DNA of 64,000 nt, taken from positions 1,178,001-1,242,000 of the forward strand of contig CAVWCU010000001.1 in NCBI GenBank assembly GCA_963753585.1, in the 5' to 3' direction. Shown here in pieces: positions 34,970 through 42,837 of the stretch (position 1 is its first letter; each line of letters opens with the position of its first letter). A program made the translations under genes and the position numbers. The stretch is from VRUE01 sp963753585. Its GTDB lineage: Bacteria; Actinomycetota; Thermoleophilia; Solirubrobacterales; 70-9. Below the pieces are notes generated by a model that was given only the letters and a program-made list of their open reading frames with translations, ran no database searches and had not been told where the DNA came from.

Positions 34970-37813
34970 CTACGCACCGTGACACTTCTTGAACTTTTTC
35001 CCCGATCCACACCAGCAGGGGTCGTTGCGGCCGATGTTCTCGTGCTCGCCCTTGACGACGGTCTCGACCACCTCGGTGGCGCCGTTTCCGCCCCCGGCCG
35101 GTCCCGCAACCGCTTCGATCTGCCCAGCGCCCACTCCCGCTCCCGCCGCAACCTGCTGCAGCGCCGAGGGCTGGCTGTCCGGAGTGCCACCGGAGTAAGA
35201 GAGAGCCGCCGGCGCGTTGCCTATGGTCTGCAGGGCCGGCTGATCCTGAGAGGGGCTGACCTCCACCTCGACGTGGAAGATCGACTTGCTGAACTCCTCC
35301 CAGATCGAGTTCATCAGCTCCTCGAACATGGCGAAGCCCTCGTTTTTGTAGGCGACGAGGGGGTCGATCTGGGCGAAGCCGCGCAGGTGGATGCCCTCGC
35401 GCAGGTAGTCCATGTCGTAGAGGTGCTCGCGCCAGCGGTTGTCGATCACCTGCAGCAGGATCGAGCGCTCCAGGTAGCGCATCAGCTCCTCGCCGAAGAC
35501 CCCTTCCCGCTCGTCGTACGCATTCATCGCGTCGTCGTCGAGGGCGTCTTTGAGCTTCTCGCGGTCGACCGTCTCGGGCGCCATCGCGCCGACCTCGACG
35601 CTCACCGGCCAGATCTGGCGCAGCTGCGTCTCCAGGTCGGGCATGTCCCACTCGTCGAGCACGTCGCCGGGCGTGTACTGGTCGACGAGGCGCTCGATCA
35701 CCCCCTCCATCTCGTCGCGGGCGACGTCCGACATGTCGCGCCCCTCGAGGATCTCGCGACGGTATTTGTAGACGATGCGGCGCTGCTCGTTCATCACGTC
35801 GTCGTACTCGAGCACCCGTTTGCGGATCAGGAAGTTCTGTTCCTCGACCTTCTTCTGTGCGCCCTCGACGGTTTTGGTCAGCATGCCCGCCTCGAGCGGC
35901 ATCTCACCGCCCTCCTCGTCGACGGGGCCGAGCCGGTCGAGGATTTTGTAGATGCGGTCGCCGGCGAAGAGCCGGATCACGTCGTCTTCGGCGGAGAGAA
36001 AGAAACGCGTTTCGCCCGGGTCGCCCTGCCGGCCGGAGCGGCCGCGCAGCTGGTTGTCGATGCGGCGGGACTCGTGGCGCTCCGTGCCGCAGATGTAAAG
36101 GCCACCCAGCTCGCGGACCTCCTCGGCCTCCGCCGCGCAAAGCGGCCCCAGCTCGGCGACCTTGGCCGCGAGCGCCTCCTCGTAGCCCTCCTCGCCGGCG
36201 GTCAGGCCCTTCTTCTTCAGCTCGTGGATCGCCGACTGCTCGGGGTCGCCGCCGAGCTTGATGTCGACGCCGCGACCCGCCATGTTGGTCGCGATCATCA
36301 CCGCGCCCTTGCGTCCGGCCTGCGCGATCCGCTCGCCCTCTCGCTCGGCGTGCTCGGGCTTGGCGTTGAGGACCGCGTGCTCGACCCCCTGGCGTTTCAG
36401 CTCGCCCGAGATCATCTCCGAGACCTCGACCGAGACGGTCCCGACCAGGATCGGCTGGCCCTTCTCGTGACGGGCGACGATCTCCTCCAGCACCGCCTTC
36501 CACTTGCCGTCCTTGGTTTTGAAGATCTGGTCGTTCTGGTCGGCCCGGACCATCTGGCGGTGGGTCGGAACCTCGACCACAGGCACTTTGTAGATCTTCA
36601 TGAACTCGGTCGCCTCGGTAAGCGCCGTGCCGGTCATGCCGGAGAGCTTGTCGTAGAAGCGGAAGTAGTTCTGCAGGGTGATCGTGGCGAGCGTCTGGTT
36701 CTCCTCGCCGATCGCGACGCCCTCCTTCGCCTCGACCGCCTGATGCAGGCCCTCCGACCAGCGGCGCCCCTCGAGGATGCGGCCGGTGAACTCGTCGATG
36801 ATCATCACCTGGCCGTCGATGACGGCGTAGTCCTTGTCTTTCTTGTAGAGGGCCTCGGCCTTCAGCGCCTGAACCAGGTGGTTGACGAGGCTGCCGTGCT
36901 CGCCGAGGTAGAGGTTGTCGACGCCGACGAACTCCTCGGCCCGCTTCACGCCTTTCTCCGTCGGCGAGACCGTCTTGTGCTTCTCGTCGAATTCGTAGTC
37001 GTGCTCGGCCTCGGAGGTGTCCTTCGATTCGCCCAGCGAGCGCAGCTTGTCTTTTGCCTGGACCCCGTCCATCTGCTTGGCGAGGCGAGCGAAGGTGTAG
37101 TAGGTCTGGGCGGCCTGTTCGGGGGCGCCGGAGATGATCAGCGGCGTCCGCGCCTCGTCGATCAGGATGTTGTCGACCTCGTCGACGATCGCGAAGTGGT
37201 GGCCGCGCTGGACGCAGTGCTCGAGCGCTTCGGCCATGTTGTCGCGGAGGTAGTCGAAGCCGAACTCGGAGTTCGTCCCGTAGACGACGTCGCGGGCGTA
37301 CTTTTCCTGCCGCACGGCGTGGCCGTCGCCGTCCTGGATCGCAGCGACGCTGACGCCCAGCGCGTCGTAGATCGGCTTCATCCATTCGGCGTCGCGGCGG
37401 GCGAGGTAGTCGTTGACGGTGACGAGGTGGACGCTGTCGCCGGCCAGCGTGTTGAGGAAGACGGCGAGCGTCGCGGTCAGGGTCTTGCCCTCTCCCGTCT
37501 TCATCTCGGCGATCGCACCCTCGTGCAGGACCATGCCGCCGATCAGCTGGACGTCGTAGTGACGCTGGCCGATGGCGCGGCGCGCCGCCTCGCGCGTCAG
37601 CGCGAACGCCTCGGGCAGCAGGTCGTCGAGCGACTCGCCCTCCCTCGCCCGCTTGCGCAGATCGTCGGCCTCCGCGAGCAGCTCGGAGTCCTCGAGCAGC
37701 TCCATCTCGGGCTCGATCCGGTTGATCGCCTCGGCCCGCTTCTCATAGCTCTTGAACTTGCGCCCCTCCCCAACCCGGAGCGCGCGCGTGACCATGTCCC
37801 TCGCGTTAGCCAT
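34970..37813 (-). CDS. secA: preprotein translocase ATPase SecA
   Basis: The motor of Sec export. The 947-residue protein starts MANARDMVTRALRVGEGRKFK. It has the Walker A EMKTGEGKTLTATLA, the DEVDNILIDEARTPLIISG helicase motif, the preprotein cross-linking domain, the second nucleotide-binding fold (GTVSVEVSEM, NMAGRGVDIKLGG, ESRRIDNQLRGRSGRQGDPGETRFFLS) and the helical scaffold. A Gly/Ala-rich linker then leads to the zinc SEC-C tail RNDPCWCGSGKKFKKCHG. Everything is complete and a little longer than E. coli SecA. It is the only SecA in the window. A structured repeat lies in the 158-base gap before it. Confidence 0.97.
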   Translation of the reverse strand: MANARDMVTRALRVGEGRKFKSYEKRAEAINRIEPEMELLEDSELLAEADDLRKRAREGESLDDLLPEAFALTREAARRAIGQRHYDVQLIGGMVLHEGAIAEMKTGEGKTLTATLAVFLNTLAGDSVHLVTVNDYLARRDAEWMKPIYDALGVSVAAIQDGDGHAVRQEKYARDVVYGTNSEFGFDYLRDNMAEALEHCVQRGHHFAIVDEVDNILIDEARTPLIISGAPEQAAQTYYTFARLAKQMDGVQAKDKLRSLGESKDTSEAEHDYEFDEKHKTVSPTEKGVKRAEEFVGVDNLYLGEHGSLVNHLVQALKAEALYKKDKDYAVIDGQVMIIDEFTGRILEGRRWSEGLHQAVEAKEGVAIGEENQTLATITLQNYFRFYDKLSGMTGTALTEATEFMKIYKVPVVEVPTHRQMVRADQNDQIFKTKDGKWKAVLEEIVARHEKGQPILVGTVSVEVSEMISGELKRQGVEHAVLNAKPEHAEREGERIAQAGRKGAVMIATNMAGRGVDIKLGGDPEQSAIHELKKKGLTAGEEGYEEALAAKVAELGPLCAAEAEEVRELGGLYICGTERHESRRIDNQLRGRSGRQGDPGETRFFLSAEDDVIRLFAGDRIYKILDRLGPVDEEGGEMPLEAGMLTKTVEGAQKKVEEQNFLIRKRVLEYDDVMNEQRRIVYKYRREILEGRDMSDVARDEMEGVIERLVDQYTPGDVLDEWDMPDLETQLRQIWPVSVEVGAMAPETVDREKLKDALDDDAMNAYDEREGVFGEELMRYLERSILLQVIDNRWREHLYDMDYLREGIHLRGFAQIDPLVAYKNEGFAMFEELMNSIWEEFSKSIFHVEVEVSPSQDQPALQTIGNAPAALSYSGGTPDSQPSALQQVAAGAGVGAGQIEAVAGPAGGGNGATEVVETVVKGEHENIGRNDPCWCGSGKKFKKCHGA

Positions 37814-37849
37814 GGCTCAAGAGGTTAGCTGCCCCGGGACGCCTCCGGC

Positions 37850-37932
37850 TGCGGGTCCTGTCGCGGGGGGAGGGGGGCGCTGCGGGCGGTCCACGGTCCG
37901 TCCTCGACCCCCCTCCCCCCACGCCACCCGCA
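37850..37932 (+). repeat. structured intergenic repeat, family 2, copy 2
   Basis: TGCGGGT (37850-37856) and ACCCGCA (37926-37932) enclose CCTGTC, a 15-base G-rich stem (37863-37877), a core nearly identical to copy 1 (CGCTGCGGGCGG to TCCTCGA) and the complementary C-rich stem (37908-37922). Stem bases differ from copy 1 yet still pair except for one position. It sits between hpf and secA, 37 bases upstream of the secA start, so it would be in the secA leader if transcribed from hpf. Confidence 0.75.
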
Positions 37933-37971
37933 GAGGAGCGCTTGCCGGTGGAGCTGGTCTTGTGCCGAGGC

Positions 37972-38319
37972 TCAGGCGGTGCGCCCGCGCATTCGCGCCG
38001 CAGCCTTGCGGGTCTGCGTGCGCTTGCGCCGCAGCTCGCGATGCTTCTTGACCTGGCGGCGAATGTCCTCGGCGAGCTCGTGGATCGTGTGCGCCATCTT
38101 GGGAGAAGCCTCGCTGGCTCGCAGGGTGACTCCCTTGAGCCGCAAGGTTGCCTCGGCGACTTGGCTGTCTGCAACTGAGGGGTTCGGCTCTTCGTAGAGC
38201 TCTACATCGAGCGTGGCCAGCTCCGACACCTGTTTGCCGATCCGGCGGAAGCGCTTGAGCACGTGCTCCCGCAGCTCGTCGGTTATCTCGACGTTGCGCC
38301 CACGTATCTCGATCCGCAT
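37972..38319 (-). CDS. hpf: ribosome hibernation promoting factor, short form
   Basis: A 115-residue protein that binds the decoding region of idle 30S subunits. The start at 38319 is fixed by a strong AAGGAGG eight bases upstream (protein begins MRIEIRGRNVEITDELREHVLKRF). The beta-alpha fold of the HPF/RaiA family is clear: VELYEEPNPSVADSQVAEATLRLKG and ASEASPKMAHTIHELAEDIRRQVKKHRE, with a basic tail. The C-terminal dimerisation domain of long HPF is absent, which is unusual for an actinobacterium, where the long form is common. It is upstream of secA, a frequent neighbour. Confidence 0.88.
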   Translation of the reverse strand: MRIEIRGRNVEITDELREHVLKRFRRIGKQVSELATLDVELYEEPNPSVADSQVAEATLRLKGVTLRASEASPKMAHTIHELAEDIRRQVKKHRELRRKRTQTRKAAARMRGRTA

Positions 38320-38356
38320 CTTGCCTCCTTGGTCTCGGGTTACCGATGCTACGCCC

Positions 38357-38980
38357 TCACAACCGCCTGGTAAAGGTGATTGCAACTACCCGGACCGCGC
38401 CGCCGCTACGCAGGGCCCGGGCGCAGGCCGAAAGGGTCGCGCCGGTGGTGAGCACGTCGTCGACGAGCAGGACGCTGCGCGGCACCTCGCCTCGGGGGCG
38501 CACCTGCGGCGGGTGGCCCAGCCGGTCAGCGCGGCGCCGGCCCACCTGGCGGCCGCCGCCACTGCGCCGGAGGCAGCCGGTCAGCGGCATCTCGGTCATC
38601 GCCGCCAGCGCCGCGGCGATCTCCGCGGCCGGGTCGAAGCCACGCGCCAGGGAGCGCAGCGGCGCCGTCGGCACCGGCACGATCGCACCGCTGAGCAGGC
38701 TTGCCGGGGCGAGCCACTGGATTCGCTCCGCCATCAACCCGGCCACCGGGAGCAGGCGGCGGAACTTGAGCGCAGCGACCAGATCCCGCGCCACCCCCTC
38801 GTGCGGCGCCGAGGACCAGGTGCGATCCACGCCCTGCGGGCCGTTGCCCGCGAGCGGCTCCGCCCCGGCGAGCCTCCGCGTGCACCGCGTGCAGGCGACC
38901 GCGCCGGGTCGGCAGGAACGCCCGCAGGCCGCGCACAGGGAGGGCAGGAGACCACCGGCAACCGCGTGGGGGACCTTCAT
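38357..38980 (-). CDS. ComF-family phosphoribosyltransferase-like protein
   Basis: A 207-residue protein with the ComF layout. The N-terminal part contains two cysteine pairs (LCAACGRSC, ACTRC), a probable zinc ribbon. The core has LKFRRLLPVAGLMAERI and IVPVPTAPLRSLARGFDPAAEIAAALA, then the PRPP-binding signature SVLLVDDVLTTGATLSACARAL. ComFC is needed for DNA uptake in competent bacteria and is also common in species with no known competence. It lies 37 bases upstream of hpf on the same strand. The start rests on the Cys-rich N-terminus. Confidence 0.85.
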   Translation of the reverse strand: MKVPHAVAGGLLPSLCAACGRSCRPGAVACTRCTRRLAGAEPLAGNGPQGVDRTWSSAPHEGVARDLVAALKFRRLLPVAGLMAERIQWLAPASLLSGAIVPVPTAPLRSLARGFDPAAEIAAALAAMTEMPLTGCLRRSGGGRQVGRRRADRLGHPPQVRPRGEVPRSVLLVDDVLTTGATLSACARALRSGGAVRVVAITFTRRL

Positions 38981-39036
38981 GCCACGATCCTGCGGGGCCG
39001 AGGCGCGCCTGTGGCGCGCAGGGTGTCACGGGAGCG

Positions 39037-40047
39037 CTATTTCTTAGCGACGCGACCCGCGATGGCGCCGATCAGCATCGCCTCGGGTCCCAGCTCGGCC
39101 CCTTCGAGGAGGATCGAGTCGCGGACCCAGGCCCCGGCACCGATCCGGCAGGAGTCGCCGATGATCGCCGGCCCCTCGATGCGGGCGCCGGCACCGAGCT
39201 CCACACCGGCACCGATCAGCACCGGCCCTTCGACCTCGGCACCGTCGAGCGGGCTGGCCGCGCGAATGCCGCTTGCCACCTCCGGCGCCCCGGCCTCGAC
39301 CCGCACCTCTCCGAGCAGCGCGTCGAGGTTGCCCTGGCGCAGCTCCTCGAGGTTGCCGATGTCGTTCCAGTAGGCATCGATCTCGTGCGAGTAGAAGGGC
39401 ACGTCTCCCTCCAGCAGGGCCGGGAAGACGTCCATCGCCCAGTCGGCGAATCCGGCCGGATCGCCGTCCCCCGCTGCCTTGCTCGTCCCCGGCGGCGGGA
39501 AGAAGTCGAAGATCTCCGCGCGGAACATGTAGATGCAGGTGTTCGCCAGGTCGGAGAGGGCTTCGGCCGGATCGGGCTTCTCCTGGAAGCCCTGTACGCG
39601 ACCGTCCTGACCGGCGATCACGACGCCGTACTGATCGGTGTCGGCCACTCGCTTGGTGGCCATCGTCGCCAACCCGTCGTGCGATTCGTGGAACTCGCGC
39701 ATCGCGGCAAAGTCGAGATCGGTCAGCGCGTCGCCGGCGACCACCAGGAACGAATCGCCGAGGAACTCGGCCGCATTGCGGACGCCGCCCGCCGTCCCCA
39801 GCAGCTGCTCCTCGCGGCTGTAGCTGAGCTCGACGCCGAATGCCGAGCCATCGCCGAAGTGCCCCTCGATCGCCTCCGGAAACCAGTGCAGGTTGGCGAT
39901 CGCCTGCTTGAAGCCGTGGCGGGCGAGGAGCCGCACGCTGTGCTCCATCACCGGCCGGTTCGCCACCGGCACCATCGGCTTCGGCATCGCATAGGTGACC
40001 GGCCGCAGCCGGGTGCCGAGCCCGGCGGCCAGCACCATCGCCTTCAT
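39037..40047 (-). CDS. sugar-1-phosphate nucleotidyltransferase with left-handed helix tail
   Basis: A 336-residue protein that would activate a hexose-1-phosphate with an NTP. The N-terminal Rossmann-like domain has MVLAAGLGTRLRPVTYAMPKPMVPVANRP, VVAGDALTDLDF, GFQEKP and YWNDIGNLEELRQGN. The C-terminal part (from about residue 250) shows hexapeptide-like repeats (PVLIGAGVELGAGARIEGPAIIGDSCRIGAGAWVRD). This matches mannose-1-phosphate guanylyltransferase/glucose-1-phosphate nucleotidyltransferase homologs; the base cannot be chosen from sequence. It lies 17 bases after ahcY, possibly co-transcribed, and a paralogue occurs at 43994-44977. Confidence 0.85.
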   Translation of the reverse strand: MKAMVLAAGLGTRLRPVTYAMPKPMVPVANRPVMEHSVRLLARHGFKQAIANLHWFPEAIEGHFGDGSAFGVELSYSREEQLLGTAGGVRNAAEFLGDSFLVVAGDALTDLDFAAMREFHESHDGLATMATKRVADTDQYGVVIAGQDGRVQGFQEKPDPAEALSDLANTCIYMFRAEIFDFFPPPGTSKAAGDGDPAGFADWAMDVFPALLEGDVPFYSHEIDAYWNDIGNLEELRQGNLDALLGEVRVEAGAPEVASGIRAASPLDGAEVEGPVLIGAGVELGAGARIEGPAIIGDSCRIGAGAWVRDSILLEGAELGPEAMLIGAIAGRVAKK

Positions 40048-40064
40048 CGAATCAGATGCCCTGG

Positions 40065-41483
40065 TCAGTAGCGGTAGTGATCGGGCTTGTAGGGACCCTC
40101 GACCGGGATGCCGAGGTAAGCGGCCTGATCTTCGGACAGCTCTGTGAGAGTGACGCCGAGCGCCGCGAGGTGCAGTCGCGCGACCTTCTCGTCGAGGTGC
40201 TTTGGCAGCACCGTGACGTCCTTGGCCGCGAACCCGTCGGGCTGGCCGTAAAGCTCGACCTGCGCGATCACCTGGTTGGTGAACGAGTTCGACATCACGA
40301 AGCTCGGGTGTCCGGTCGCGTTGCCGAGGTTGAGCAGGCGGCCCTCGGAGAGGAGGATGATTGAGTGGCCGTCCGGGAAGCGCCACTCGTCGACCTGCGG
40401 CTTGATGTTGGCCCTCTCGGCCGACGATGATTCAAGTCCCGCGACGTCGATCTCGTTGTCGAAGTGACCGATGTTGCCGACGATCGCGTTGTGCTTCATC
40501 CGCGCCATGTCCTCGGCGGTGATGATGTCCTTGTTGCCGGTGGCGGTGATGAAGATGTCGGCGGTCTCGACGACGTCGTCGAGCGTCCGCACCTCGTAGC
40601 CCTCCATCGCTGCCTGCAGGGCGCAGATCGGGTCGATCTCGGTGACGATCACTCGGGCGCCCTGGCCACGCAGCGACTCCGCGCAGCCCTTGCCGACGTC
40701 GCCGTAGCCGCAGACGACGGCGACCTTGCCGCCGATCATCACGTCGGTGGCGCGGTTGATCCCGTCGATCAGCGAGTGACGGCAGCCGTAGAGGTTGTCG
40801 AACTTCGACTTGGTGACCGAGTCGTTGACGTTGATCGCCGGGAAGAGCAGGTCGCCGGCCTCGGCCAGCTGGTAGAGCCGGTGCACGCCGGTGGTCGTCT
40901 CCTCGGTGACTCCCTTGATCCCCTCGGCGATCCGGGTCCAGCGCTGCGGGTCGGATTCGAGCAAGCGCTGCAGGGTCTCGAGCACGACGCGGAACTCCTC
41001 CGAGTCGGCCGATGCCGGGTCGGGCACGGCGCCCGCCTTCTCGAACTCGACGCCCTTGTGGACGAGCAGCGTGGCGTCGCCGCCGTCGTCGAGGATCATG
41101 TTCGGGCCCTCGCCGTCGGGCCAGAGCAGGGCCTGCTCGGTGCACCACCAGTACTCCTCCAGGGTCTCGCCTTCCCAGGCGAAGACCGGGATGCCGGCGG
41201 CGGCGATCGCGGCCGCGGCGTGGTCCTGGGTGGAGAAGATGTTGCAGCTGGCCCAGCGGACCTCGGCGCCGAGGGCGATCAGGGTCTCGATCAGCACGGC
41301 GGTCTGCACCGTCATGTGGAGCGAGCCGGTGATCCGCGCCCCCTTCAGCGGCTGCTCGGCCGCGAACTCCTCGCGGGTCTGCATCAGGCCGGGCATCTCC
41401 ACCTCGGCGAGGGTGATCTCCTTGCGCCCGAAGTCGGCGAGGCCGATGTCGGCGATTTTATGGTTTGCGGTGGCGGTTGCCAT
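40065..41483 (-). CDS. ahcY: adenosylhomocysteinase
   Basis: Hydrolyses S-adenosylhomocysteine to adenosine and homocysteine and so removes the product inhibitor of methyltransferases. The 472-residue protein is full length: ITGSLHMTVQTAVLIETL, the CNIFSTQDHAAAAIA region, active-site VNDSVTKSKFDNLYGCRHSLIDGI, the NAD motif VVCGYGDVGKGCAESLRGQGA, and the C-terminal PYKPDHYRY with the Lys and Tyr that close over NAD of the partner subunit. The first ATG codes MATATANHKIADIGLADFG, as usual. I looked for an SAH riboswitch in the 107-base leader and did not find the consensus. Confidence 0.97.
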   Translation of the reverse strand: MATATANHKIADIGLADFGRKEITLAEVEMPGLMQTREEFAAEQPLKGARITGSLHMTVQTAVLIETLIALGAEVRWASCNIFSTQDHAAAAIAAAGIPVFAWEGETLEEYWWCTEQALLWPDGEGPNMILDDGGDATLLVHKGVEFEKAGAVPDPASADSEEFRVVLETLQRLLESDPQRWTRIAEGIKGVTEETTTGVHRLYQLAEAGDLLFPAINVNDSVTKSKFDNLYGCRHSLIDGINRATDVMIGGKVAVVCGYGDVGKGCAESLRGQGARVIVTEIDPICALQAAMEGYEVRTLDDVVETADIFITATGNKDIITAEDMARMKHNAIVGNIGHFDNEIDVAGLESSSAERANIKPQVDEWRFPDGHSIILLSEGRLLNLGNATGHPSFVMSNSFTNQVIAQVELYGQPDGFAAKDVTVLPKHLDEKVARLHLAALGVTLTELSEDQAAYLGIPVEGPYKPDHYRY

Positions 41484-41590
41484 CGATTCCTTTCACAATC
41501 GGGAAAGGCAAAGAATACGTTGATAGCGGCGCAGGTGTGCCAAGCGTTCGCCGGATCTGAGAGGCTGCCCGCCTGGAGAGGACGAGGAGC

Positions 41591-42529
41591 ATGAGCACAG
41601 CTGAGTTCGCCGCGCTGGGGGCAGAGTCGGCGCCCAGGGCGACGCCGGCGCCTTGGGCGGTGGTGCGAGCCTGCGCGCTCGCCCTCTACGCAGTCGCCCT
41701 GGTTGCCTACACCGCCACCTACGGGGTTCCGGTGCAGCGGGAGCTCGTGATCGCCTGGACGTGCGGCGCACTGGCCTGCGTGTCGATCGGCCGGCCGCCG
41801 CGGGAGATCCGGCAGCTGCTGTTCGACTGGCTGCCCCTGGTGGCCATTCTCGCCGTATACGACTTCACTCGTGGCGGGGCCGACTCGCTGGGCATCGGGG
41901 TCCACTTCTGGCCGATGATCGACTTCGACCGCTTCGTCTTCTTTGGTGAGACGCCGACCGAGTGGTTGCAGGGACACCTGTACCGGCCCGGGGCGGTGAT
42001 GTGGTGGGACATCGCCTTCACGCTCGTCTACACCTCGTACTTCATCGTCCCCTTCGCCGTCGCGGGCGTGCTCTGGGCGCGCGACCGGGCGTCGTTCCTG
42101 CAGTTCACCCGTCGCCTCGTAAGCCTCGCACTGGCCGGCTTGGCGACATACATCCTCTTTCCCGCTGCGCCGCCGTGGATGGCCGGAGAGCAAGGGCTCC
42201 TCGGCGAGGTGCACCGGACCACCGGCAAGGGCTGGGAGATCCTCTCGGTGGGAACGTCGGGCATCTTCGAGAAGGGTCAGGAGGGCGTCAATCTCGTCGC
42301 CGCGGTGCCCTCGCTGCACACGGCGTTCGTCGCGCTGGTGGCGATGTTCCTCTGGGGCCGGGTGCGACCGATCTGGCGCCCCCTGCTGGCGCTCTATCCC
42401 GTGGCGATGGGGCTGACCTTGATGGCGACTGGAGAGCACTACTTCTTCGACGTCATCCTCGGCTGGATCTACGCCGGGGCGGTGATGGCTGGCTGGGCGT
42501 GGTGGGAAGGACGCAGGTCGAAGGCGTAG
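41591..42529 (+). CDS. PAP2-family membrane phosphatase/phosphotransferase
   Basis: A 312-residue integral membrane protein with about six helices. The PAP2 catalytic motifs are in the C-terminal half: AVPSLHTAFVALVAMFL (Ser and His), then GEHYFFDVILGWIYAG (second His and Asp). The N-terminal half resembles the inositol phosphotransferase-like branch (WPMIDFDRFVFFGETPTEWLQ). Such enzymes dephosphorylate lipid phosphates such as undecaprenyl pyrophosphate, or transfer phosphoinositol. ATG 41591 follows GAGGACGAGGAG closely, a good ribosome-binding site. It is divergent from ahcY and converges on the isomerase gene, with two long hairpins in between. Confidence 0.85.
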   Translation: MSTAEFAALGAESAPRATPAPWAVVRACALALYAVALVAYTATYGVPVQRELVIAWTCGALACVSIGRPPREIRQLLFDWLPLVAILAVYDFTRGGADSLGIGVHFWPMIDFDRFVFFGETPTEWLQGHLYRPGAVMWWDIAFTLVYTSYFIVPFAVAGVLWARDRASFLQFTRRLVSLALAGLATYILFPAAPPWMAGEQGLLGEVHRTTGKGWEILSVGTSGIFEKGQEGVNLVAAVPSLHTAFVALVAMFLWGRVRPIWRPLLALYPVAMGLTLMATGEHYFFDVILGWIYAGAVMAGWAWWEGRRSKA

Positions 42530-42541
42530 GTGGGTCGGTGG

Positions 42542-42619
42542 GGGATGGCGGGCGCCCCTCCCCAAAACGCTCGGCGGGAGCCTCGCTTGAGTGTTTTGGG
42601 GAGGGGCGCCCGCCATCCC
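42542..42619. repeat. long hairpin, family 1, copy 1
   Basis: 31-base arms (42542-42572 and 42589-42619), complementary at all but one wobble position, enclose the 16-base loop GGCGGGAGCCTCGCTT. The inner stem contains CCCCAAAACGCTC. The outer stem (GGGATGGCGGGC) is unique to this copy. It lies 12 bases after the PAP2 stop in a convergent gap. The right side is followed by GACAGGAC, the complement of the GTCCTGTC that precedes the stem in family 2. Confidence 0.8.
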
Positions 42620-42707
42620 TTCGACAGGACACAAGCTCCGAGAGCGAGCTTCGGCCGAGCCGCTATCTCAAGACCCCGAAGCGCCGCCTCGGGACGTCGC
42701 TTCATTT

Positions 42708-42745
42708 AAAGCTTGGGGAGCCTGGGACCGACTTCGCGGTCTGGG
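42708..42745 (+). repeat. intergenic segment shared with 61041-61077
   Basis: AAAGCTTGGGGA, then CTG, CCG, TTC and GTCTGGG in the same order and nearly the same spacing as at 61041-61077. It lies between the two hairpins here and after the family-1 hairpin there, so the repeat unit is larger than the hairpin alone. Confidence 0.55.
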
Positions 42746-42820
42746 GCCGTCGGGGGTCCCCTCCAAAACACTCCAGCGAGGCTCCTGCCGAGCGTTTTGG
42801 AGGGGACCCCCGACGGCCCC
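42743..42820. repeat. long hairpin, family 1, copy 2 (inverted)
   Basis: 31-base arms (42743-42773 and 42790-42820) enclose a 16-base loop that, on the reverse strand, reads GGCAGGAGCCTCGCTG, two changes from copy 1. CCAAAAC is kept in the inner stem. The outer stem (GGGGCCGTCGGGGG) is unrelated to copy 1 but perfectly complementary to its own partner. It ends 18 bases before the isomerase stop. Confidence 0.8.
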
Positions 42821-42837
42821 ACCCACCCCGCTCGGCC

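Noticed and set aside
37850..37932. Simple rho-independent terminators for the intergenic hairpins
   Set aside because: None of the long stems is followed by a T-run on either strand, several lie between divergent genes or within an operon, and loop and flank sequences are conserved, which a terminator does not need.
41484..41590. SAH or SAM riboswitch in front of ahcY
   Set aside because: The leader was read on both strands for the SAH (GAGGAGCGCUGC-type) and SAM consensus words; none are present in the right order. No strong stem precedes the start.
42530..42837. Retron or CRISPR-like array in the hairpin field
   Set aside because: No reverse transcriptase, Cas gene or regularly spaced direct repeats are present. 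The units are inverted repeats with changing stems.
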